Source of the DNA: Palleronia salina
GTDB taxonomy: Bacteria; Pseudomonadota; Alphaproteobacteria; Rhodobacterales; Rhodobacteraceae
Reading direction: 5' to 3'
Assembly (NCBI RefSeq): GCF_900141995.1
Contig: NZ_FQZA01000001.1
Coordinates: 348,392-412,391 of the forward strand
DNA: 64,000 nt
Position numbers and translations under genes: made by a program. How positions within the stretch are numbered: position 1 is the stretch's first letter; every line of letters starts with the position of its first letter. Of this stretch, positions 1-10,736 are shown piece after piece. Under the pieces are notes generated by a model. That model saw nothing but the letters and a program-made list of their open reading frames with translations, ran no database searches and was not told the origin of the DNA.

Positions 1-712
1 TGACGACGCGCTCCTGCGGGGTGGTGTCCTTGCCGAAGATCTCCAGCGCGCGGGCCACGTCCTCGCGGTGAGAACACAGGTAGATCTGGTCGCCTGCGAA
101 CAGCTGGTCGCCCGGGCTGGGCGCGAACAGCAGGCCGCCGCGCCGGATGCCGACCACCAGCGAGCGCAGGGTCGAAAACAGGTCCGTCAGCTGCTTCAGC
201 GGCGTGTTCAGCACCGGGCAGTCGTCGTCCAGCACGATGCCCAGCAGCTGGACCTTGCCGCCGATGAAGCTTTGGGTGTCGAAGGACGCGGGCGCCGACA
301 GCCGGCGCAGCGCGGCCTCAGCGACCTCTTTCTCGGGGCTGATGACCACGTCGATGGGCATGTGGTCGCGGCGGTAGAGATCGGAGTAGATGGCGTCGAG
401 ATAGCTTTGCGCCCGAAGCCGGGCGATCTTGCGCGGCACGGCGAAGACCGAGTGGGCCACCTGGCAGGTGACCATGTTGACCTCGTCCGAGTGGGTGGCG
501 GCGATGATCATGTCGGCGTCGCGCGCGCCGGCGCGGTCCAGGATGTCGGGATAGGAGGCGTGCCCGGCGATGCCCTGGACGTCCAGGATATCGGTGGCCT
601 GGCGCACCAGGTCGGCATTGTTGTCGACCACGGTGACGTCGTTTCGCTCGCCCGCGAGGTGGCGCGCGATCTGCCAGCCGACCTGGCCTGCGCCGCAAAT
701 GATGATCTTCAT
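1..712 (-). CDS. trkA: Trk potassium uptake regulatory protein TrkA (3' part outside window)
   Basis: Peripheral NAD-binding subunit that gates the TrkH/TrkG potassium channel at the inner membrane. The protein opens with MKIIICGAGQVGWQIARHL, the glycine-rich Rossmann dinucleotide-binding motif of the first RCK domain. An RCK_C-like stretch follows (QLLGIVLDDDCPVLNTPL and PGDQLFAGDQIYLC). Only about 237 residues are inside the window; the family is about 455 residues, so the second RCK/TrkA_C pair lies beyond the left edge. It is the last visible gene of the ntr cluster, 84 bases after the hydrolase gene; ntrYX followed by trkA is a common alphaproteobacterial order. The identification is firm; the missing C-terminal half cannot be assessed. 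Confidence 0.95.
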   Translation of the reverse strand, partial: MKIIICGAGQVGWQIARHLAGERNDVTVVDNNADLVRQATDILDVQGIAGHASYPDILDRAGARDADMIIAATHSDEVNMVTCQVAHSVFAVPRKIARLRAQSYLDAIYSDLYRRDHMPIDVVISPEKEVAEAALRRLSAPASFDTQSFIGGKVQLLGIVLDDDCPVLNTPLKQLTDLFSTLRSLVVGIRRGGLLFAPSPGDQLFAGDQIYLCSHREDVARALEIFGKDTTPQERVV

Positions 713-796
713 AGGGGGCCTTCGGGCTGGGCTGTATGACTGCCGTTGTTGCACGGGCCGGGCGGCGCCTTCAAGGCACCAGGCGCGGCCGATGCC

Positions 797-1642
797 TCAG
801 GGGGACGCAAGGAAATCGGCCAGGGCCGGGTTGAACAGGTCGGGCCGTTCGCGCATGGGCCAGTGCCCGGTGGCAAGCTCCAGGTAGCGCGCATCGGGGA
901 TCCGGGCCGCCGCACGGCGCGCATGGCGCACCGGGACCACGCGGTCCTCGCTGCCATGGACCAGCAGGACGGGCTTCGCGATGTCGCCCAGCCGGGGAGT
1001 CAGATCGGATTTCAAGCCGCGCGCATCCATCTCGGCCGCGAGGAACGCGTCGAAGCTGCGCCGCCGGCCCTGATCACGCGCCACGTCCATCAGTTCGTCC
1101 ACCGCGCGTTCCGTGACCCTCTGACGCCGACCGTAGGACGCGGCAAGCCCGGCCCGCGCCAGCATCCGGCTGCGGCCGGCCCCGTTGTAGATCAGCCAGG
1201 TCAGCCGGGTGCGCAGGATGCCGTGCGCCACGCGGTGCATCGGCACCCGCGGCATGATCCCGTAGGAGCCGACCGGCACCAGGCGGCGCACGCGGTCGGG
1301 ATGTTCCAGCGCCAGCCACAGCGCCATGCCCCCGCCCATGGAGACGCCGCACACATCGGCCCGGGCGATTTCCATGGCGTCCAGGAACGCGACCAGCCAG
1401 CGCCCCAGCCGTGGCAGGTCATGCGGGCCGTCGAACCCGGGCGAGCGTCCGTAGCCGGGGATGTCTGGCACCACCAACCGAAACCGGTCGCGCAGATCGG
1501 CCGTGGTGATCCGCCAGGTCAGCTCGGCGTGGTCGAATCCGCCCCCGTGCAGCAGGATGACCGGCGCCGCGTCGCGGGGGCCCTCGTCCACATAGGCGAC
1601 CGGACGCCCCTCGACGGTGACGAAATGGTCGGTGAAGGGCAT
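797..1642 (-). CDS. alpha/beta-hydrolase fold protein
   Basis: A 281-residue cytoplasmic alpha/beta hydrolase of unknown substrate. Visible landmarks are the oxyanion-hole motif LLHGGGFDH, the nucleophile elbow GVSMGGG, a candidate acid in HGSEDRVVP and the catalytic histidine in ATGHWPMRERPD near the C-terminus, so the triad looks complete. The start MPFTDHF is chosen because it lies 7 bases after the ntrX stop; a longer frame would add 23 residues that overlap ntrX and do not look like a hydrolase N-terminus. The gene sits between ntrX and trkA in the same direction and is probably co-transcribed with them. The family covers esterases, epoxide hydrolases, C-C hydrolases and lactonases, and I cannot choose among them. 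Confidence 0.85.
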   Translation of the reverse strand: MPFTDHFVTVEGRPVAYVDEGPRDAAPVILLHGGGFDHAELTWRITTADLRDRFRLVVPDIPGYGRSPGFDGPHDLPRLGRWLVAFLDAMEIARADVCGVSMGGGMALWLALEHPDRVRRLVPVGSYGIMPRVPMHRVAHGILRTRLTWLIYNGAGRSRMLARAGLAASYGRRQRVTERAVDELMDVARDQGRRRSFDAFLAAEMDARGLKSDLTPRLGDIAKPVLLVHGSEDRVVPVRHARRAAARIPDARYLELATGHWPMRERPDLFNPALADFLASP

Positions 1643-1649
1643 CGCCCGG

Positions 1650-3050
1650 TCACTCGGCCCGGTCGAGATAGGCCATCCGGCTGCCCTGCTTGCTGGAGGT
1701 GACGACGCCAAGCGACTTCAGCTTGCGGTGCAGCGCGCTGCGTTCCATGCCGACGAAGCTGGCGGTGCGGCTGATATTGCCGCCGAAGCGGTTGATCTGG
1801 GTCAGCAGGTATTCCCGCTCGAACAGCTCGCGCGCCTCGCGCAGCGGCAGGGTGGCAAGGCTGCCCGACAGAACCACGCGGCCTTCCTCCTGCGGTGCGC
1901 CGCCCTCGGCCCCCGGCAGCTCGGCGGCCGAGATCTCGCCCTTGCCGTCGCCCAGGATCAGGACCCGCTCCATCATGTTCTTCAGCTGGCGCACGTTGCC
2001 GGGCCAGGATGTGGTCTGCAAAAGCGCCACGGCCTCCTCGCTCAGGGTGCGCGCGGGCAGACCCTGGGTCTTGTTGAACATCTCCAGGAAGAACCCGGCC
2101 AGAAGCGGGATGTCCTCGCGCCGGTCGTCCAGCGACGGCACCGCCACCGGCACCACGGCCAGCCGGTGGAACAGCTCCTGGCGGAACCGGCCGGCGGCGA
2201 TCTCGGCCTCGAGGTCGCGGTTGGTCGAGCTGATGACGCGGATATCGACGCGCACCTTCTCGGACCCGCCGACGCGCTGGAACGCCTGGTCCACCAGGAC
2301 GCGCAGGATCTTGGACTGGGTGCCCAGCGGCATGTCCGCGATTTCGTCGAAGAACAGCACGCCGCCATCGGCCTGCTCCAGAAGCCCCGGCTCGGCCCCC
2401 TCGCGACCGTCGCGTCCGAACAGCACGTCCTCCATGCGCTCGGGCTCGATCGAGGCGGCGGCGACGACCACGAAGGGTTTGTCGGAGCGGCCCGAATTCG
2501 CGTGGATATACCGCGCCGCCAGCTCCTTCCCGGCGCCCGATGGGCCGGTGAGCATCACGCGGCCGTTCGACTTGGTGACCTTGTCGAGCGAGGATTGCAG
2601 GTTGCGGAAGGCAGGGCTCTGGCCGACCAGAACTGCAGGCGCGGCGTCGCGGCGCTTGAGCTGGACGTTTTCCTGCCGCAGGCGCGAGGTCTCCATCGCC
2701 CGCGCGATCACGACCATCAGCTGGTCGATGTTGAACGGCTTCTCGATGTAGTCATAGGCGCCCTGCTTGATCGCGGCGACGGCGATCTCGATATTGCCGT
2801 GGCCCGAGATGATGATGACCGGGACGCCGGGATAATCCCGCTTGGCGATCTTCAGGATGTCGATGCCATCCATGTCGCTGTCCTTCAGCCAGATATCCAG
2901 GATCATCAGGCTGGGCGGCTCCTTCTCGATCTCGGCCATGCATTCGGACGAGTTCGAGGCCAGGCGCGTGCTGTAGCCGTCGTCCTTCAGGATATCCGAA
3001 ATCAGCTCGCGAATATCGCGCTCGTCATCAACGATCAGGATGTCGCCCAT
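1650..3050 (-). CDS. ntrX: nitrogen assimilation response regulator NtrX
   Basis: Response regulator of the NtrY-NtrX pair, linked in alphaproteobacteria to nitrogen metabolism, redox and envelope control. The 466-residue protein has an N-terminal receiver domain with phospho-acceptor D52 (MILDIWLKD), a central AAA+ domain with Walker A GPSGAGKE around 169-176 and Walker B VLFFDEIADM around 231-240, and a Fis-type helix-turn-helix near the C-terminus (NISRTASFVGMERSALHRK). The GAFTGA loop that contacts sigma-54 is absent between Walker A and B, as is usual for NtrX. The start codon overlaps the ntrY stop (TAATG), which indicates translational coupling. Confidence 0.95.
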   Translation of the reverse strand: MGDILIVDDERDIRELISDILKDDGYSTRLASNSSECMAEIEKEPPSLMILDIWLKDSDMDGIDILKIAKRDYPGVPVIIISGHGNIEIAVAAIKQGAYDYIEKPFNIDQLMVVIARAMETSRLRQENVQLKRRDAAPAVLVGQSPAFRNLQSSLDKVTKSNGRVMLTGPSGAGKELAARYIHANSGRSDKPFVVVAAASIEPERMEDVLFGRDGREGAEPGLLEQADGGVLFFDEIADMPLGTQSKILRVLVDQAFQRVGGSEKVRVDIRVISSTNRDLEAEIAAGRFRQELFHRLAVVPVAVPSLDDRREDIPLLAGFFLEMFNKTQGLPARTLSEEAVALLQTTSWPGNVRQLKNMMERVLILGDGKGEISAAELPGAEGGAPQEEGRVVLSGSLATLPLREARELFEREYLLTQINRFGGNISRTASFVGMERSALHRKLKSLGVVTSSKQGSRMAYLDRAE

Positions 3051-5332
3051 TACTCTGCGTCCTCTTCTGCCAGTTTTTTCAATGCGTCCGCGTCGGCCCG
3101 GCCGGTGTCGGCCTCGGATTCGACCGGCAGGCGGATCTCGGCCCGCGCGCCGTGATGGCCGGTGTCGTCGAAGGCGGCCGCGTCGCTCAGCGTCAGCGTG
3201 CCGCCATGTTCCTCGATGATCTTCTTCACGATGGGCAGGCCCAGGCCGGTGCCCTCTTCGCGGGTGGTGACGTAGGGTTCGAACAGGCGCGCGCGGTCCT
3301 CGGGCAGGCCCACGCCGTTGTCCGAGATACCGATCACCACGCCGTCGTTTTCCGACTGCATCTCGACGCGGATCTCGGGCGACCAGCCCTCGGGTGCGCC
3401 GCGCTGGGCCAGGGTCTGGGTCGCCTCGCCCGCGTTCTTGATGAGGTTGGTCAGCGCCTGGCCGATCATGTCCTCGTCCAGCTCGGCCTTCACCGGGCCG
3501 TCGGGCAGGTCGGCGGTGATCGTCACACCCTCCTGCCCCGCCTGCTGCAAGGACACGGCGTCGCGGACCAGGGCGGTCAGGTCGTGGCGGCGCCGCTCGG
3601 GCGTGGGCATCCGGGCGAACTGGCTGAACTCGTCCACGATGCGGCGCAGGCCTTCGGTCTGGCGCACGATCACGTCGGTCATCGTGGCCAGCGCCTCGGC
3701 ATCCTCGACCTCGGCGCTGAACTTGCGACGGATGCGCCCGGCGCTCAGCTGAATGGGTGTGAGAGGGTTCTTGATCTCGTGCGCGATGCGGCGGGCCACG
3801 TCGCCCCAGGCCGCCATCCGCTGGGCGGCGACCAGGTCCGACACGTCGTCGAAGGCCACAACGTAGCCTTCCAGCGTGCCGTCCTCGGCCGTGCGGGTGG
3901 CCATGCGGACCAGGAGCGACTCCAGCGCGCCGCCCCGGCTGACCTTGACCTCGCCCTGGAGCACGTCCCCACGGCCCGCCTTCAGCTTGTCGAACATGGT
4001 CCCGAACTCGGGCACGGCCACCGACAGCGGCACCGACTGGCCCGCCCCCTCGTCCAGTTGCAACAGCCGTTCGGCCGAGCGGTTGACGAAGGTCACGCGC
4101 CCGTCGGGATCCAGCCCGACAACGCCCGACGTGACCGAGCCCAGCACCGAGTCGAACAGGCGGCGCCGCCGCTCGATCTGGTCGGTGGTCGCCAGCAGAG
4201 ACGCGCGCTGCGCCTTCAGCTGCGCCGTCATCTGGTTGAAGATCCGGCCCAGCATCGAGATCTCGTCGTCGCCCTCTTCCTCGCGCACGCGCACGTCCAG
4301 GTCGCCGCCGCCCACGCGCTGTGCCGCGCCCGCCAGCCGGCCCACCGGGCGCGACAGGCGTTCGGCGAACCACAGCCCCAGCCAGATCGCGGCGAGGATC
4401 AGGATGACGGCGAAACCCAGGTAGAGCAGACCGAACTCGAACAGGATGCGCCCGCGTTCGCTTTCCAGCTGGTTGTAGAGCCGGACCGAGTCCTGCGTGT
4501 CGTCCAGCAGGGCCAGCAATTCGCCGTCGACGGCGCGGCTCACATACAGAAACCGATCGCCGAGCCCCTCGAGCTTCACCAGCGCGCGGAACTCGTTGAT
4601 GTCCCAGTCCTCGATGACGACCGTGTCACCGCGCAACGCCTGCTCGAGGGCCGCGGCATCCGGTCTTTCGTAGTCGAAGAGGTACGAGCGTTCGCCCCGG
4701 GCCTGGATCTCGCCCGCGCCGTTGATGACATAGGCTTCGCGCAGGCCGCGCTGGATCTGGCTCTGGCCCTGGCTCAGAAGCTGGCGCAGCTCGCCGTCGC
4801 TCAGCAGGAAGCTGTTGGTGCGTGCGCTTTCCAGGAAGTTGGCCAGCGCCTCGGCATCGGTGGACAGGTCGCGGCGCTGCTCTTCTTCGTAGGCCTCGGC
4901 CGCTTCGAGCGACGCGCCGACCACGCGGCTGACCCGTTCCGAGAACCAGCCTTCCAGCCCGAAATTGATGGTGAGCGCGGCAAAGACGGCAACCGTCACC
5001 GTGGGCACCAGCGCGAGCAGGGCGAACACGCGGGTCAGCCGCAGATGGAGCCGCGATCCGGCCGATTGCGCGCGCCGCGCCGCCACCACCCGGGCCACCG
5101 AGGACAGCACCAGCGTGGCCAGCGCGATGACGTAGACAAGATCGGCGAGGATCACCAGGCGCAGAGACAAGGACGACTGGCCCTGGTTCAGAGGGCCCAG
5201 CACCAGGTACGTCGCCAGGGCAAGGAACGGTCCAAGGATGACCAGCCCGACCGTGGCCGCGTTCCGGACGCGGCGCTGACGGCGCAAACGCGCAAGCGTA
5301 TCCCAATTGAGCATCCTTGCGGGATGCGCCAT
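3050..5332 (-). CDS. ntrY: nitrogen regulation sensor histidine kinase NtrY
   Basis: Membrane-bound sensor kinase that phosphorylates NtrX. The 760-residue protein begins with a short basic segment, then hydrophobic segments around residues 25-47, 57-80 and 100-122, a periplasmic region of about 170 residues, and a further membrane segment near 300-320. A HAMP linker (ERLSRPVGRLAGAAQRVGGG), a PAS domain (LFDSVLGSVTSGVVGLDPDG), the HisKA box [18 protein letters not shown] with the phospho-accepting histidine, and HATPase motifs (LTNLIKNAGEAT, DNGVGLP, GTGLGLPIV) follow. It is separated from ntrC by 112 bases, so a second promoter there is possible; its stop overlaps the ntrX start. Confidence 0.96.
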   Translation of the reverse strand: MAHPARMLNWDTLARLRRQRRVRNAATVGLVILGPFLALATYLVLGPLNQGQSSLSLRLVILADLVYVIALATLVLSSVARVVAARRAQSAGSRLHLRLTRVFALLALVPTVTVAVFAALTINFGLEGWFSERVSRVVGASLEAAEAYEEEQRRDLSTDAEALANFLESARTNSFLLSDGELRQLLSQGQSQIQRGLREAYVINGAGEIQARGERSYLFDYERPDAAALEQALRGDTVVIEDWDINEFRALVKLEGLGDRFLYVSRAVDGELLALLDDTQDSVRLYNQLESERGRILFEFGLLYLGFAVILILAAIWLGLWFAERLSRPVGRLAGAAQRVGGGDLDVRVREEEGDDEISMLGRIFNQMTAQLKAQRASLLATTDQIERRRRLFDSVLGSVTSGVVGLDPDGRVTFVNRSAERLLQLDEGAGQSVPLSVAVPEFGTMFDKLKAGRGDVLQGEVKVSRGGALESLLVRMATRTAEDGTLEGYVVAFDDVSDLVAAQRMAAWGDVARRIAHEIKNPLTPIQLSAGRIRRKFSAEVEDAEALATMTDVIVRQTEGLRRIVDEFSQFARMPTPERRRHDLTALVRDAVSLQQAGQEGVTITADLPDGPVKAELDEDMIGQALTNLIKNAGEATQTLAQRGAPEGWSPEIRVEMQSENDGVVIGISDNGVGLPEDRARLFEPYVTTREEGTGLGLPIVKKIIEEHGGTLTLSDAAAFDDTGHHGARAEIRLPVESEADTGRADADALKKLAEEDAE

Positions 5333-5444
5333 GGGCGGAACCTCCGATGTGATGTCGCGCGGGATTTAGTCGCGCAAACCGCTCGTTCTGGCGTGATCGT
5401 TCTGTTGGCAACCTATGCCGCCGTGCCACGCTTCTGTTGCGGTT

Positions 5445-6815
5445 TTACATCAACTTACGGCGGCGTGTCACGCGGATATCGAGGTCCGTGATCTTTTTCC
5501 GCAGCGTATTTCGATTGATGCCAAGCAGATCGGCACATTTCGCCTGGTTTCCGCCGGTCGCGTCGAGGGCGATCTCGATCAGGGGCGTCTCAATTTCCCG
5601 AAGAATGCGTTGATACAGCCCCGGGGGCGGCAGGACGCCGCCGTGCAAGTCGAAATAACGCCGCAGGTGTTGCGCCACCGCCCCTTGCAGCTTGTCGGTG
5701 CCGCCATTCGACGACATCGGCTCCATCGCCGGCTGGTTGCCCAAAACTGTCTCGGTCTCGTCCCGGCCGATCCGGTCATCGGCGCCGGTCAGGACCAGCC
5801 GCCGGATCGTGTTTTCCAGTTGCCGCACGTTGCCCGGCCAGGAATAGCGACGGATCAGCCCCAGGGCGTCGTCGGACAGAACGCGCGCGGGAAGCCCTTC
5901 GCGCTCGGCGCGCGCCAGGAAGTGTTCGGCCAGCAGGGGGATGTCCTCGACCCGGTCGCGCAGGGCCGGCACAGTGATCTGCACGCCCGACAGGCGGTAG
6001 AACAGGTCGGCGCGGAAAACCCCGTCGTCGATCCGCTCGGACAGGTCGCTCTGGCTGGTGGCCATGATCCTGGGCGCGCCATCGCCAAGCGCATCCAGCA
6101 TCCGGACCACCCGCGCCTGCGCCTCGGGCCCAAGGTCGCCCACCTCGTCGAGCAACACCGTCCCCGCGCGGGCCCGGCCGATGACGGCGGCGGCCAGGTC
6201 GGGGTTCGACAGGTCCGATGTGCTGGCCACGACGAAGGGCTGGCTGCGCCGGTCGGAAAAGTCGTGGATGGCGCGGGCGATCAGCGATTTGCCGGTGCCC
6301 GACTCGCCCGTGATCATCACGGCGAGGTCGGTGTTCATCACCCGCGCGACCAGGCGATAGAGCGACTGCATCGCCGGCGTGCGCCCCACGAGCGGCAGGT
6401 CGGTGTCGCCGGCTGTGAAGTCCCGCGGCTCGGACGGTTGCGCGGGCTTGCGCGGCGCGTCCAGGGCCCGGGCCGCCCGTTTCATCAGGTCCGGCAGGTC
6501 GAACGGCTTGGGCAGGTAGTCATAGGCCTCGGCCTCGGCCGCCTGGATCGCCGTCATGATGGTGTTCTGCGCCGAGATCACGATGACCGGCAGGCCCGGC
6601 CGCTTGGCGCCGATGGTCGGCAGCGCCTCGAGCCCGTTGCCGTCGGGCATGACCACGTCCGAGATCACAAGGTCGCCCTTCCCCTCATCCACCCAACGCA
6701 TCAGCGTCACCATGGACGACGTGGCGTGCACCTTGCAGCCCGCGCGGGTCAGCGCCTGGGTCAGCACCGTGCGGATGGTGCGGTCGTCATCTGCGACAAG
6801 GACTGTACCGTCCAT
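5445..6815 (-). CDS. ntrC: nitrogen regulator NtrC, GAFTGA-less type
   Basis: Response regulator activated by NtrB under nitrogen limitation. The 456-residue protein has a receiver domain with D53 ([10 protein letters not shown]) and K103 (LPKPFD), an AAA+ domain with Walker A GESGTGKS around 170-177 and Walker [11 protein letters not shown] around 219-228, and a C-terminal Fis-type helix-turn-helix ([21 protein letters not shown]). The region between Walker A and B is shortened and has no GAFTGA motif, the loop that engages sigma-54. In Rhodobacter capsulatus an NtrC of this kind is known to activate sigma-70 promoters. I infer the same mode here. The start lies 3 bases after the ntrB stop, so the two form an operon. 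Confidence 0.96.
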   Translation of the reverse strand: MDGTVLVADDDRTIRTVLTQALTRAGCKVHATSSMVTLMRWVDEGKGDLVISDVVMPDGNGLEALPTIGAKRPGLPVIVISAQNTIMTAIQAAEAEAYDYLPKPFDLPDLMKRAARALDAPRKPAQPSEPRDFTAGDTDLPLVGRTPAMQSLYRLVARVMNTDLAVMITGESGTGKSLIARAIHDFSDRRSQPFVVASTSDLSNPDLAAAVIGRARAGTVLLDEVGDLGPEAQARVVRMLDALGDGAPRIMATSQSDLSERIDDGVFRADLFYRLSGVQITVPALRDRVEDIPLLAEHFLARAEREGLPARVLSDDALGLIRRYSWPGNVRQLENTIRRLVLTGADDRIGRDETETVLGNQPAMEPMSSNGGTDKLQGAVAQHLRRYFDLHGGVLPPPGLYQRILREIETPLIEIALDATGGNQAKCADLLGINRNTLRKKITDLDIRVTRRRKLM

Positions 6816-6818
6816 GGG

Positions 6819-7894
6819 TTACTCCTTCTGCGATTGCGGTGGGGCCAGCGGCAGCGAAATTCGAAACGCCGTGCGGCCCGGATGCGACTCGACGGTGATG
6901 AGCCCGTCGTGTTCGCTGATGATCTTGCTGACCAGCGCCAGCCCCAGCCCGGTGCCGTTCTCTCGCCCCGACACGAACGGGTCGAACACGGCATCGGCCA
7001 GCTCGGGCGGCAGGCCCTTGCCGTCGTCGATCACCTCGACCTGCAGCGGCAGGGCCGCCGCCGACCCATCGGACCGTCGGACCCGCAGCGCGTGGTCGTA
7101 GAAGGTCTTGATCGTGATCGTGCCGCCGTCCGGCTCGGCGGCCTGTGCGGCGTTGCGGATCAGGTTCAGGAACACCTGCTGGATCTGGTCGGCGTCGACG
7201 AAGGTGGCTGGCAGCGACGGGTCGTAGTTCTGCACCAGCCGCATATGGGCGGCAAAGCTCACCCCGGCGGTGCGCAATGCCCGGTCGGTGATGTCATGGA
7301 TGTTGACTTCCGAGCGTTGGGGCGGGCGCAGGTTGCCGAATTCCTCGAACTGGTTGACCAGCGCGACGATGCGGCGGCTTTCGGCCACGATCAGGTCCGT
7401 CAGTTGCAGGTCCCCGTTGGTCAGGTTCATCGACAGGAGCTGCGCGGCCCCGGTGATGCCGGCGAGCGGGTTCTTGATCTCGTGGGCCAGCATCTCGGCC
7501 ATGCCGATGGCCGACCGGGCCGAGGATTTCACCGACCCGGTATTCGAAAGCCGCCCCGCCATCTGGCGCGGTGTCATCATCACCAAAAGACCGCCATCCA
7601 CGCCCTGAAGCGGTGCAATCTGGAGGTTGCAATTCTCCGGTGGGCGATTTCCGCCGCTCACGTCCACGTTGTTGATATAAAGCGCGGCCCGGTTGCTGCG
7701 GACCCGCTCGAACGCCTCGTCCAGCGGGCTGTCGACGCTGATCCGGTCGAACAGGGGCTGCCCGCGCAGCGACCGGGCCGAGGCCATCAGGAAATCCTCG
7801 GCCTCGGAATTGGCCTCGGCGATCATGTCGTCCTGGTCGACCAGCAGCACCGGCACCGGGATCGACGCCCAGAGAACGGCGCTCAGGTCCGCGC

Positions 7895-7898
<4 letters not shown>
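6819..7898 (-). CDS. ntrB: nitrogen regulation sensor histidine kinase NtrB
   Basis: Soluble two-component kinase/phosphatase that sets NtrC phosphorylation in response to PII proteins. The 359-residue protein has an N-terminal PAS-like domain (about 1-110, [20 protein letters not shown]), the HisKA box [20 protein letters not shown] with H139, an N box [13 protein letters not shown], and ATP-lid motifs DDGKGLP and GTGLGLALV. No membrane segment is visible, as expected for NtrB. The ATG overlaps the dusB stop codon (ATGA), so translation is probably coupled to dusB. The dusB(nifR3)-ntrB-ntrC order is the classic one of Rhodobacter. Confidence 0.95.
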
Positions 7899-8869
<971 letters not shown>

Positions 8870-9075
8870 GGAGCGGCCAATTTCTGCGTAAAACATAAGC
8901 AACTGCCAAAACATCTATCCAGAGGTCGGCACAACTGCAATTTCACGACCCCGTGGGTGCGGCATCAAACACGCCTTGCTCAAAATTTGGGCGCCCCCAT
9001 GGCGAAACTCCCTTGGGATTGCCAGCCACGGGACCGCTGCCTAAGACTGCCCGCCGAAAAGGTTAAGGGAATGGC

Positions 9076-10248
9076 ATGAACGCACAGGCATCCGTCGCGG
9101 TGGTCGTGGTCGCGGCGGGCCGAGGCGTTCGGGCCGGTCCGGGTGCGCCCAAGCAGTGGCGCCCGCTCGCCGGACGCGCCGTGCTGGCCCACACGCTGGA
9201 CGCCTTCGCGGGCCACCCGCGCTGCGACCGGATCGTGCTGGTGCTCCACCCCGACGACATGGCCATGGCCGCAGGTTATACCGCGCGCGAGGATTGCCGC
9301 ATGGACGCCGTCGCGGGCGGACCCGACCGGGCGGCATCGGTTCTGAACGGGCTCGAGGCGCTGGCCGAGGTCGCGCCCGATTTCGTGCTGATCCACGACG
9401 CCGCGCGCCCGCTCGTCTCGCCCGGATTGATCGACGGCGTTCTCGCTGCACTGGAGAAGGGTCCGGCGGCCGCCCCTGCCCTTGCCGTCACCGACGCGCT
9501 CTGGACAGGACGGGACGGGCGGGTGACCGGCACCCGCGACCGCGACGGGCTTTTCCGGGCGCAGACCCCGCAGGGCTTCCATTTCGACGCGATCCTCGCC
9601 GCCCATCGCGCCCATCCCGGGGGTGCTGCCGATGACGTGGCCGTGGCGCGGGCCGCCGGGCTGGACGTGACCATCGTGCCGGGCGACCCGGACAACCTGA
9701 AAATCACCGGCCCGGCCGATTTCGCCCGCGCCGAAAGACTGTTAAGGGGACGCATGGGCGATCCGATCACCGATATCCGGCTGGGCAACGGCTATGACGT
9801 TCATGCCTTCACCGAGGGCGACCACGTCACGCTGTGTGGCGTCTCGGTCCCGCATGACCGCGCGCTGCTGGGTCATTCCGACGCCGATGTGGGGCTGCAC
9901 GCCATCACCGACGCCATCTACGGCGCGCTGGCCGATGGCGATATCGGGCAACATTTCCCGCCCTCCGATTCCCGCTGGAAAGGCGCTGAAAGTGACATCT
10001 TCCTCGTCCACGCGCGCGACCGCGCCACGGCGCGGGGTTTCGCCATCGGCAATGTCGACGTGACGCTGGTGTGCGAACGGCCGAAGGTCGGCCCCCACGC
10101 GCCCCAGATGGCTGCCCGCGTGGCCGAGCTGCTGGGCATTTCGCCGGACCGCGTGTCGGTGAAGGCCACGACCTCGGAGCGCCTCGGTTTCACCGGACGC
10201 GAGGAAGGCATCGCCGCCATCGCCACAGCGACGCTGGTGGCGCGATGA
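9076..10248 (+). CDS. ispDF: bifunctional MEP-pathway enzyme IspDF
   Basis: Fusion of 2-C-methyl-D-erythritol 4-phosphate cytidylyltransferase (IspD, about residues 1-225) and MECDP synthase (IspF, about 230-390), catalysing two non-consecutive steps of the MEP isoprenoid pathway. IspD motifs are the CTP-binding [16 protein letters not shown] and the HDAARPLVS segment. IspF motifs are NGYDVHAF, the metal-site [17 protein letters not shown], and [19 protein letters not shown]. The fusion is common in alphaproteobacteria. AAGGGA precedes the ATG at a good distance. The stop overlaps the pgpA start (ATGA). The downstream MEP gene dxr lies elsewhere in this window, at about 51 kb. Confidence 0.97.
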   Translation: MNAQASVAVVVVAAGRGVRAGPGAPKQWRPLAGRAVLAHTLDAFAGHPRCDRIVLVLHPDDMAMAAGYTAREDCRMDAVAGGPDRAASVLNGLEALAEVAPDFVLIHDAARPLVSPGLIDGVLAALEKGPAAAPALAVTDALWTGRDGRVTGTRDRDGLFRAQTPQGFHFDAILAAHRAHPGGAADDVAVARAAGLDVTIVPGDPDNLKITGPADFARAERLLRGRMGDPITDIRLGNGYDVHAFTEGDHVTLCGVSVPHDRALLGHSDADVGLHAITDAIYGALADGDIGQHFPPSDSRWKGAESDIFLVHARDRATARGFAIGNVDVTLVCERPKVGPHAPQMAARVAELLGISPDRVSVKATTSERLGFTGREEGIAAIATATLVAR

Positions 10249-10736
10249 ACCGGCTGGTCGCGACGTTCTTCTACGTGGGCCTTCTGCGCCCCGCCCCGGG
10301 CACCTGGGGCTCGCTCGCCGCGCTGCCCGTGGGCTGGGCGCTGCACCTGGCGGGCGGTACCGTGGCCCTGGCCCTCGGCATCGCCGCCGCCTTCTTCGGG
10401 GGCTGGGCGGCGACGCGCGCGCGCACGGCGGGCAGCGCCGACAAGGACCCTTCGGAAATCGTCATCGACGAGGTCGCGGGCCAGTGGATCGCGATCCTGC
10501 CGCTCAGCCTCGGGGCCATGCGCACCGGCGCCGATATCCTCGCGCTCTGGCCGGGCTGGGTGGCGGCGTTCCTGCTGTTCCGGCTGTTCGACATCTGGAA
10601 GCCCGGGCCGGTGGGATGGGCCGACCGTCGCGGCGACCCCTTGGGCGTGATGCTGGACGACGTGATCGCCGGGATCTTCGCTGCACTCGGGGTCGTGGTG
10701 CTGGCCGCCATCGCCCACGGCGTGATGCTGGCATGA
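10245..10736 (+). CDS. pgpA: phosphatidylglycerophosphatase A
   Basis: Integral membrane phosphatase that dephosphorylates phosphatidylglycerophosphate to phosphatidylglycerol. The 163-residue protein has the family features [17 protein letters not shown] near the N-terminus, the acidic active-site stretch [15 protein letters not shown], and the C-terminal [16 protein letters not shown] followed by [15 protein letters not shown], with several hydrophobic segments between. Both ends overlap neighbours (ATGA with ispDF and with cinA), so the three genes form a tightly coupled operon. Confidence 0.94.
   Translation: MNRLVATFFYVGLLRPAPGTWGSLAALPVGWALHLAGGTVALALGIAAAFFGGWAATRARTAGSADKDPSEIVIDEVAGQWIAILPLSLGAMRTGADILALWPGWVAAFLLFRLFDIWKPGPVGWADRRGDPLGVMLDDVIAGIFAALGVVVLAAIAHGVMLA

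Noticed and set aside
5380-5410. Two GTTC half-sites between ntrC and ntrY as a LexA box
   Set aside because: The spacing is 10 bases, not 7.
8978-8994. Imperfect dyad GCTC...GCGC around AAATTT in the dusB-ispDF gap, possible NtrC site
   Set aside because: Spacing and half-sites do not match the enteric NtrC consensus, and I cannot recall the Rhodobacter consensus precisely enough to claim it.
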